A stretch of 11,561 nt of DNA from Bacillota bacterium (lineage in GTDB: Bacteria > Bacillota > Bacilli > Alicyclobacillales > SLC66): assembly GCA_021820825.1 (NCBI GenBank), contig JAKADD010000040.1, forward strand, positions 1 to 11,561, read 5' to 3'. Made by a program: the position numbers and the translations under genes. The notes below the pieces were generated by a model. That model was not told the DNA's origin. It ran no database searches and saw only the letters and a list, made by a program, of their open reading frames with translations. This document shows, in pieces, positions 6,857 to 11,561 of the stretch. The stretch's first letter is position 1, and each line of letters begins with the position of its first letter.

Positions 6857-8050
6857 CTACAAGTTTAACATGTGACCCAGTTTTGTTTTCTTTGTCGACA
6901 GATACTTTTCGTTGAAGACGCTCGCGTCCACCTGCAGCGGCACGCGCTCCACGATGGTGAGACCATGCCCGGTCAATCCGCTGACCTTGCGCGGGTTGTT
7001 GGTCAACAGTCGCATCTCGCGAACGCCGACATCCTGCAGAATCTGTGCGCCGATGCCATAATCGCGCAGGTCGGGCGCAAAACCAAGCTGCTGGTTGGCT
7101 TCGACGGTGTCAAGTCCCTTTTCCTGCAGTTCATAGGCCTTGATCTTGTTGATGAGTCCGATGCCGCGCCCTTCCTGGCGCATGTACACGAGAACGCCCT
7201 TCCCCTCGTCAGCGATCTGCGCGAGCGCGGCGTGCAACTGCGGTCCACAGTCGCAGCGCCAGGAGCCGAATACATCTCCCGTCAAACATTCCGAATGAAC
7301 CCGGACGAGCGTGGGAGTCTCAGGATCGATGTCGCCCATCACGAGCGCGATGTGCTCTTTGCCATCCAGAGAATTGGTGTAGGCCATGATGCGAAAATCG
7401 CCGTACTCGGTCGGCAAGTCGGCTTCGGCAACACGCGACACGAGTCTTTCGCGTTCCTTGCGATGGGCGATCAGATCGGCAATCGTGACCATGAGCAGCC
7501 CAAATTCACGCGCAATCAGAACAAGATCGTCCACCCTTGCCATTGTTCCGTCTGGTCTCAATACTTCGCAAATCACGCCCGCAGGATATGCTCCGCACAG
7601 CCGCGCAAGGTCCACCGCCGCCTCTGTGTGGCCTGCCCGCCGCAATACGCCGCCCTCTTTAGAAATCAGCGGAAAAACGTGGCCCGGACGCTTAAAGTCC
7701 TGCGCAAGGCTGTCCTGCGCGATAATGCCCTGGATGGTTTGCGAGCGTTCCACAGCAGAAATCCCCGTGGTGGTCGCGGTGTGGTCAACCGAAACAGTAA
7801 ATGCGGTATTCAGCGTATCCGTGCTGCGTTCCACCATCGGCTTTAATTGTAACTCATTGGCCCGTTCTTCGGTAATGGGTACACAGACCAGTCCGCGACC
7901 GTGCGTGATCATAAAATTGATGGTGATCGGCGTTGCAAATTCCGCCAACGATACGAAATCACCTTCATTTTCGCGATCCTCATCATCGACCACGATGATC
8001 ACTTCACCGCGCTTCAGCGCTGCGAGGGCCTCGTCGATTTTGGCAAACAT
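6857..8050 (-). CDS. ribBA: Bifunctional 3,4-dihydroxy-2-butanone 4-phosphate synthase / GTP cyclohydrolase II
   Basis: Supplies both precursors of riboflavin: the N-terminal half makes dihydroxybutanone phosphate from ribulose 5-phosphate, and the C-terminal half opens GTP to the diaminopyrimidine. The N-terminal domain (1-about 205) has the acidic metal site [10 protein letters not shown] (22-31), the [10 protein letters not shown] loop (49-58), RPGHVFPL (121-128) and GHTEA (140-144). The C-terminal domain has the zinc cysteines in [15 protein letters not shown] (C255, C266, C268), the RQEGRGIGL loop (291-299) and TNNPRK (350-355). Both active sites look intact, and the length (397) is standard. 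The ATG at 8050 follows AAAGGGG by 9 bases. It lies 15 bases after ribE and 11 bases before ribH. Confidence 0.98.
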   Translation of the reverse strand: MFAKIDEALAALKRGEVIIVVDDEDRENEGDFVSLAEFATPITINFMITHGRGLVCVPITEERANELQLKPMVERSTDTLNTAFTVSVDHTATTTGISAVERSQTIQGIIAQDSLAQDFKRPGHVFPLISKEGGVLRRAGHTEAAVDLARLCGAYPAGVICEVLRPDGTMARVDDLVLIAREFGLLMVTIADLIAHRKERERLVSRVAEADLPTEYGDFRIMAYTNSLDGKEHIALVMGDIDPETPTLVRVHSECLTGDVFGSWRCDCGPQLHAALAQIADEGKGVLVYMRQEGRGIGLINKIKAYELQEKGLDTVEANQQLGFAPDLRDYGIGAQILQDVGVREMRLLTNNPRKVSGLTGHGLTIVERVPLQVDASVFNEKYLSTKKTKLGHMLNL

Positions 8051-8065
8051 GCTCCCGATCCCCTT

Positions 8066-8722
8066 TCAGTATCCCCAACTGCGCAAGCGCTCCACCGTCA
8101 GACCAGTCGAACCGCCGCAGTCGCCCGCAGGCAATTCCCTGCTCAGCAACCGCTCCACGTATCTTGCGATCATATCCACTTCGAGGTTTACGCGGCTCCC
8201 GCTGCGTGTGTGCAGCAGGGTTGTCATGGCCGCCGAATGCGGAATGAGCGACACCTGAAAGGACTGCTCCGTCACGGTCATCACGGTCAGACTCACGCCG
8301 TCGATCGCGACTGATCCCTTTTCCGCGATGTAGCGCATGATTTCCGGCTCAGCGGCGACGGTCAGCAGGCGCGCCGTTTCATCCCGGACCACGTCAGTCA
8401 CCGTACCCACGCCGTCCACATGGCCTGCAACCAGGTGCCCGCCGAGCCTCGAACTGCTCAACAAGGCGCGCTCCAGATTCACCTGATCGCCTGCCGCCGC
8501 AACCCGCAACGTAGTTCTGCGAACAGTCTCAGGAACCGCGTCCACCGTCATCTGGCCGTCCTTCAACTGTACGACTGTCAGGCACACTCCATTTACGGCG
8601 ATGCTGTCGCCGATGACGGTGTCTTCCAGAACCTTAGCTGCCGCGATACGCAGCAGCATGGCTCGACCTGTACGTTCAACGCGTGTCACTCTGCCAATCT
8701 CCTCAATCAATCCAGTGAACAT
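8066..8722 (-). CDS. ribE: Riboflavin synthase, alpha subunit
   Basis: Dismutes two molecules of 6,7-dimethyl-8-ribityllumazine to riboflavin and the ribitylaminouracil. The 218-residue product starts with the invariant MFTGLIEEIG and shows the internal duplication of the family: VNGVCLTV (43-50) in the first barrel and IDGVSLTV (140-147) in the second, with GGHLVAGHVDG (94-104) at the junction. The reading frame stays open for 72 further codons upstream, but that part overlaps ribD and looks unlike protein of this family. The ATG at 8722 is decided by the conserved N-terminus and by GAGGGGG 8 bases before it. The C-terminal tail after residue 195 is Gly/Arg-rich and not conserved. (This gene is called ribB in older Bacillus nomenclature.). 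Confidence 0.97.
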   Translation of the reverse strand: MFTGLIEEIGRVTRVERTGRAMLLRIAAAKVLEDTVIGDSIAVNGVCLTVVQLKDGQMTVDAVPETVRRTTLRVAAAGDQVNLERALLSSSRLGGHLVAGHVDGVGTVTDVVRDETARLLTVAAEPEIMRYIAEKGSVAIDGVSLTVMTVTEQSFQVSLIPHSAAMTTLLHTRSGSRVNLEVDMIARYVERLLSRELPAGDCGGSTGLTVERLRSWGY

Positions 8723-8757
8723 AGCTGCCGCCCCCTCGCGTTCAGATCCCGCCCATG

Positions 8758-9876
8758 TCATGGACCTCCCAACAGTTTTGCGTCTCGTCGCTCCGGCGTG
8801 GCGGTCATCAGGCTGTCCTCTCCCACCGTGCTCCAGCGGACATCGCGCAACGCCAATCCCGCAAACGCAGTGGTCAGCGCAGAACCCGATACGGCAGGCA
8901 TACCGCCGCCCTGCAGCTTGGGGGCGTGAAAAAACCACAGTCGGTCGACGCTGTCCGCCTCCAAAAATGCCGCCGCAACAGTGCTCCCCCCCTCAACGAG
9001 AACATGGATCCAACCCTTTGCGGCCAGTGCCCTGAGCATACTCTTCACTCTACTGACGTTGTCTGTTTCCGCCGCGGGCAGCGCCCACACTTCCACGCCA
9101 GCGTCCTCCAGAGCCTGCTGGCGCTTTGGGTCTGCCGCATCATCGCAGACAATGACCGTCAGCGCCGAGCGGTCTGTAACCACCTGGGCCGTGACAGGGG
9201 TGCGCAGTGTGCGATCCAGGATCACGCGCACGGGACTCCGTCCGCCTGCGACAAGCCGGGTCGTCAGCAGCGGGTCGTCAGCCAGCACCGTACCCACTCC
9301 GACGGCGATGACATCAACCACATTGCGCAACCGATGCACGGCAAGCTGCGCTTCCGGCCCGGTGATCGCCAGACGTTGCCCGGACTTTGCGGCAATGCGG
9401 CCGTCGAGAGTAGCCGCAAGCTTCAGTACGACAAATGGTCGACCCGACCGCGCATACTGCAAAAACACCTCATTGCTGCGGCTCGCTTCCTTGTCCAGAC
9501 AACCGACGGACACCTCCATGCCCGCCGCGCGCAGAATCGCGACGCCGCGTCCAGCCACCAGATGAAAAGGATCTTCCACAGCGATCACGACCCGGCGAAC
9601 GCCCGCCGCCGCGACGGCAGGCGCACACGGAGGCGTTCGTCCATGATGCGCGCACGGCTCCAGTGTGACGTATAGAGTGCTCCCGCGCGCTTCTGTTCCC
9701 GCCATCTTCAGCGCGTGAATTTCTGCATGCGCTGTGCCCGCCTGAAGATGCGCGCCAAATCCGATGACGCGATCGTTTTTGACAAGCACCGCTCCCACAA
9801 TCGGATTGGGGCTCGTCCGACCTCTGGCGATTTCCGACAGATCAATCGCCATCTTCATGTACACTTCATCGTTCAT
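8758..9876 (-). CDS. ribD: Bifunctional riboflavin-specific deaminase / reductase
   Basis: Carries out the second and third steps after GTP ring opening: deamination of the diaminopyrimidine and NADPH reduction of its ribosyl side chain. The deaminase domain (1-about 140) has zinc ligands in HAEIHA (H50, catalytic E52) and in PCAHHGRTPPC (C75, C84). The reductase domain (about 145-365) has VVLKLAATLDGRIA (149-162), VGVGTVLADDPLLTTR (192-207) and VEGGSTV. One usually conserved deaminase motif, D-P-N-P-x-V-A-G, reads DPFHLVAG here (102-109). ATG 9876 (372 residues) is preferred over ATG 9891: AGGATGGAG places GGAG 9 bases in front of 9876, whereas 9891 has AGG touching the start codon. First gene of the riboflavin operon, 35 bases before ribE, under the FMN riboswitch. 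Confidence 0.96.
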   Translation of the reverse strand: MNDEVYMKMAIDLSEIARGRTSPNPIVGAVLVKNDRVIGFGAHLQAGTAHAEIHALKMAGTEARGSTLYVTLEPCAHHGRTPPCAPAVAAAGVRRVVIAVEDPFHLVAGRGVAILRAAGMEVSVGCLDKEASRSNEVFLQYARSGRPFVVLKLAATLDGRIAAKSGQRLAITGPEAQLAVHRLRNVVDVIAVGVGTVLADDPLLTTRLVAGGRSPVRVILDRTLRTPVTAQVVTDRSALTVIVCDDAADPKRQQALEDAGVEVWALPAAETDNVSRVKSMLRALAAKGWIHVLVEGGSTVAAAFLEADSVDRLWFFHAPKLQGGGMPAVSGSALTTAFAGLALRDVRWSTVGEDSLMTATPERRDAKLLGGP

Positions 9877-9919
9877 ATGTGACTGCTCCATCCTGATTGA
9901 CCAACTGTCACGCCAAATA

Positions 9920-9942
9920 GCGCCCTTCAGTATTCAGGGCGC
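9920..9942 (-). terminator. Second hairpin in the ribD leader
   Basis: A perfect 7-bp stem GCGCCCT / AGGGCGC (9942-9936 with 9926-9920) with a 9-base loop lies about 44 bases before the ribD start and is followed by TATTT. The U-tract is poor, so it may be a back-up terminator or a structural element near the ribosome site rather than the main switch. Confidence 0.4.
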
Positions 9943-9943
9943 C

Positions 9944-9981
9944 GAAAGAAAACAAGGGCTACGGCTCTTGCCGTTTCCCCC
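9944..9981 (-). terminator. Riboswitch-associated intrinsic terminator
   Basis: Downstream of the FMN aptamer the transcript can fold as GGGGG(AA)-ACGGC-AAGA-GCCGT-(AG)-CCCTT: upper stem 9974-9970 with 9965-9961, lower G/C-rich stem 9981-9977 with 9958-9954. It is followed by GTTTTCTTTC (9953-9944). This is a credible terminator for FMN-bound transcripts. The U-tract can alternatively pair with the aptamer's 3' strand (9996-9988), which offers an antiterminated state. Confidence 0.65.
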
Positions 9982-9983
9982 GC

Positions 9984-10121
9984 AACTCCTTCTTTCATCC
10001 GGACTGTACCGTCGGTACTGGACTCTCACCAGTTCGTGCCCGTAGGCTCGTGGACTCCGCTGTTGTGCGTTACCACCGGTCGGGAATTGGCCTGACGCCG
10101 CACCCTGCCCTGAAGGAGGTT
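9984..10121 (-). ncRNA. FMN riboswitch (RFN element) controlling the riboflavin operon
   Basis: Aptamer that binds flavin mononucleotide and turns off the rib genes. Conserved pieces in order on the minus strand: P1 5' strand CCTCCTTC, then AGGGCAGGGTG, AATTCCCGACCGGTGGT, GAGTCCACGAGC, ACTGGTGAGAGTCCAGT (P5), ACCGACGGTACAGTCCGGAT, and the P1 3' strand GAAGGAG, which pairs perfectly over 7 bp with CTCCTTC. It sits about 107 bases before the ribD start. One deviation is visible: the P2 loop, normally TGAAATT, is enlarged by about 12 bases that could form a small GGC/GCC hairpin. Confidence 0.96.
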
Positions 10122-10138
10122 ATGGGATTGTCAATGTC

Positions 10139-10168
10139 AGTATACAGAGTAGCCAGCGCCGTTGTAAA
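10139..10168 (-). promoter_or_regulatory. Sigma-A type promoter of the riboflavin operon
   Basis: TTTACA (10168-10163) and TATACT (10144-10139) are separated by 18 bases; each hexamer differs from consensus at one position. Transcription would begin near 10132, about 10 bases before the first strand of the riboswitch, giving a leader of roughly 255 bases before ribD. This position is what is expected for an FMN-controlled rib promoter. Confidence 0.75.
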
Positions 10169-10235
10169 GAGCCAACCTGCGTCGGCGGACAGACAGTCGG
10201 GCGCGCTGGACCCGGCTGTCGTGGCCTGCGCCGCT

Positions 10236-10382
10236 CTAAAAGGCTGTTGCCACAGCGCCTGACCGACGATGACGGAGCAATTTAGACACATAAGGCCACA
10301 CTGGACCAATGAACCCTGCAACGCCGCGAAAAATGCCAAAAAAACGAACAATCTGCGGTATCCAGCCAATGATGGTAAGCAT
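10236..10382 (-). CDS. Probable 48-residue small protein, hydrophobic with basic C-terminus
   Basis: I do not recognise this gene. An ATG at 10382 is preceded by GAGGAGGAG, ending 6 bases before the start, one of the strongest ribosome binding sites in the window. The frame runs 48 codons to TAG. The peptide begins MLTIIGWIPQIVRFFGIFRG, continues VAGFIGPVWPYVSKLLRHRR and ends SGAVATAF. Residues 1-36 are hydrophobic or amphipathic with Gly/Pro breaks; 37-40 are a basic cluster. It could be a small membrane-associated protein, or the peptide may simply reflect a chance frame behind a purine-rich run. It lies alone between lysA (138 bases upstream) and the rib promoter; no clear promoter of its own is visible in the 10383-10470 stretch. 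A hairpin with one mismatch at 10192-10220 follows its stop but lacks a U-tract. Confidence 0.5.
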   Translation of the reverse strand: MLTIIGWIPQIVRFFGIFRGVAGFIGPVWPYVSKLLRHRRSGAVATAF

Positions 10383-10471
10383 GGCGTTCTCCTCCTCTGC
10401 GTTACTGACAGAGTATGGGGGTTGACCGCAACTTGTGGCGGCGCATGCCCAGACGCCCCCTGAAACAATGT

Positions 10472-10539
10472 CAGCCTAGGGGAGCAGTGATAATCCAAAT
10501 TAGGGCAGGCGCGGACTTTATCACTGCTCCCCTGGGCTG
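10472..10539 (-). repeat. Long inverted repeat spanning the lysA stop codon
   Basis: Two perfect 16-base arms, AGGGGAGCAGTGATAA (10478-10493) and its reverse complement (10518-10533), are separated by 24 bases. After one mismatch the pairing continues for 5 more bases (10472-10476 with 10535-10539), giving 21 of 22 matches. The tandem stop codons TGA TAA of lysA lie in one arm. As RNA it would form a very stable hairpin and may act as the lysA terminator or a 3'-end protector, but no U-tract follows in the lysA direction. Confidence 0.8.
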
Positions 10540-11561
10540 CCGACAGGCGCGCTGTCCAGCGAACGGTCAAGCCGACACAGATCGGCCAGCGTCTCCCGTT
10601 CCACCACCAGCCGCGCTTCGCTGTTGCGTACAAATACGACGGCCGGCCGCGCAACCCGATTGTAATTGCTCGCCATGGAATAATTGTATGCGCCAGTACA
10701 GGAGACCGCCAGAATATCCCCTGGCGCCGGATTGGGCAGCGCGACATCCCAGATCAGCATGTCTCCACTCTCGCAGCACTTCCCCGCAATCGACACAGTC
10801 TCCATCTCCGGATCGTTCACACGGTTTGCAATACACGCTTCATACTTGGCGCCATAGAGCGCAAGCCGCGGATTATCCGTCATGCCGCCGTCCACCGCCA
10901 CATACGTGCGGACGCCCTGAATCTCCTTGCGGCTGCCGACGGTATAGAGCGTCGTGCCAGCCTGCGCCACGATGCTGCGGCCTGGCTCCATCATGAGTCT
11001 GGGAAGCGGGATTCCGTATTCCTTGAATGACGCGATGGTCGCCTCTACAATCCCCTCCACTAGACGTTCCACGGGAATCGGCGAATCCTCGCTGGTATAA
11101 CGAATCCCCATGCCCCCGCCCAAATTGAGGACGCGAAACCAGATCCCATAGCGCCGCCCCAGATGAGCGGATAGACTGGCAAGCCGTGACGCCGCCACAC
11201 GAAATCCATCCGCGTCGAAGATCTGCGAACCGATGTGCGAGTGCAGGCCCAGCAACTGAATGCGCGGATGCGCGGTCAGGCGGTCCAGCGCCTCGTCGAC
11301 CTGCCCGCTGTACAGGTCAAAGCCAAATTTGGAATCCTGGCGCCCTGTGGCGATAAACTCGTGAGTATGCACGTCCACTCCTGGAGACACTCTGAGGAGT
11401 GCGTCGATTGTTGCATCCTCCTGTTCAAGGAGTTCGGCCAACAACTCGATTTCATAGAAGTTGTCGATGACGATCATACCGATTCCGGCCTTTATGGCGA
11501 AGAGCAGTTCCTCGGGAGATTTATTGTTTCCATGCATGCAGATATAGGCAGGATCGACGCC
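10521..11561 (-). CDS. lysA: Diaminopimelate decarboxylase (5' end outside window)
   Basis: PLP-dependent enzyme that decarboxylates meso-diaminopimelate to L-lysine, the last step of lysine synthesis. 346 codons are visible; the frame is open through the window edge, and about 90 N-terminal residues, including the PLP-binding lysine, lie outside. Numbered from the visible Met at 11537, conserved landmarks are MHGNNKSPEEL (1-11), the HSHIGSQ loop (99-105), the glycine-rich phosphate site NLGGGMGI (138-145), EPGRS (184-188), the active-site cysteine segment CESGDML (255-261) and GAYNYSMASNYN (282-293). The end is followed by a second in-frame stop (TGA TAA) inside the long inverted repeat. In spore formers lysA lies in this neighbourhood, upstream of the rib genes. 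Diaminopimelate also feeds the peptidoglycan on which the dacB product acts. Confidence 0.97.
   Translation of the reverse strand, partial: GVDPAYICMHGNNKSPEELLFAIKAGIGMIVIDNFYEIELLAELLEQEDATIDALLRVSPGVDVHTHEFIATGRQDSKFGFDLYSGQVDEALDRLTAHPRIQLLGLHSHIGSQIFDADGFRVAASRLASLSAHLGRRYGIWFRVLNLGGGMGIRYTSEDSPIPVERLVEGIVEATIASFKEYGIPLPRLMMEPGRSIVAQAGTTLYTVGSRKEIQGVRTYVAVDGGMTDNPRLALYGAKYEACIANRVNDPEMETVSIAGKCCESGDMLIWDVALPNPAPGDILAVSCTGAYNYSMASNYNRVARPAVVFVRNSEARLVVERETLADLCRLDRSLDSAPVGSPGEQ

Noticed and set aside
6872..7846. Plus-strand open frame of 324 codons opposite ribBA
   Set aside because: It is antisense to a fully conserved enzyme and its translation resembles no family; it arises from the GC-rich codon pattern of ribBA.
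8723..8938. 72-codon upstream extension of ribE
   Set aside because: It lies within ribD in another frame; the invariant MFTGLIEEIG start and its ribosome binding site place the real start at 8722.
8755..9675. Plus-strand open frame of 306 codons opposite ribD
   Set aside because: Antisense to ribD, with no family resemblance and a His/Arg/Gln-rich composition typical of shadow frames.
10192..10220. Hairpin GACAG-CGGG / CCCG-CTGTC with one mismatch after the small gene
   Set aside because: No U-tract follows and it lies just upstream of the rib promoter; it may be structure by chance in GC-rich DNA.
10269..10463. Plus-strand 64-codon frame in the lysA–rib gap
   Set aside because: No ribosome binding site is evident and it is antisense to the better-supported small minus-strand gene.
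10070..10747. Minus-strand open frame of 225 codons crossing the end of lysA and the riboswitch
   Set aside because: It overlaps lysA, the promoter and the FMN aptamer; its Arg/Pro/Cys-rich translation resembles nothing.
1..11561. CRISPR arrays, transposons, tRNA or rRNA genes
   Set aside because: No regularly spaced repeats, transposase motifs, or tRNA/rRNA signatures were seen on either strand.

Overview
The window comes from an endospore-forming Bacillota chromosome. I infer this from spmA/spmB, dacB and ytfJ lying next to scpA/scpB, a riboflavin operon with its FMN riboswitch, and lysA. This is the order known from the lysA–rib–scp–dacB–spm region of Bacillus. The DUF2953–ytfJ pair between scpB and dacB, the moderately high GC and the frequent GTG starts fit an Alicyclobacillaceae- or Paenibacillaceae-like organism better than Bacillus itself. 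The genus is not determinable from the sequence alone. Every gene I can support lies on the minus strand, so transcription runs from high to low coordinates. I see no mobile element, tRNA, rRNA or CRISPR array.

Read in the direction of transcription: (1) 11561-10521, the C-terminal part of lysA (last step of lysine synthesis), whose stop codon sits inside a long inverted repeat. (2) 10520-9877, a stretch without a large gene. It holds a probable 48-codon small-protein gene with a very strong ribosome binding site, a good sigma-A promoter, an FMN riboswitch and a terminator hairpin. (3) 9876-6375, the riboflavin genes ribD, ribE, ribBA and ribH, which together turn GTP and ribulose 5-phosphate into riboflavin. 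(4) 6334-5537, a spermidine-synthase-fold protein, probably not a true spermidine synthase. (5) 5514-3537, a minimal site-2 metalloprotease, then scpA and scpB (condensin partners of SMC), in an overlapping chain. (6) 3464-1, sporulation genes: a DUF2953 membrane protein, ytfJ/gerW, dacB (spore cortex carboxypeptidase), spmA and spmB (spore core dehydration), the last cut by the window edge.

The genes are tightly packed, with several overlaps and stop/start contacts, which suggests translational coupling and perhaps one long transcript with internal promoters. The clearest regulation is FMN control of ribD onward. Its expression platform can be read from sequence: the 3' strand of the aptamer can pair with the U-tract of the downstream terminator. 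Nothing here amounts to a clearly new multi-gene system. The most interesting items are the small gene, the lysA-end inverted repeat, an enlarged loop in the FMN aptamer, and a RibD variant lacking a usually conserved Asn-Pro.
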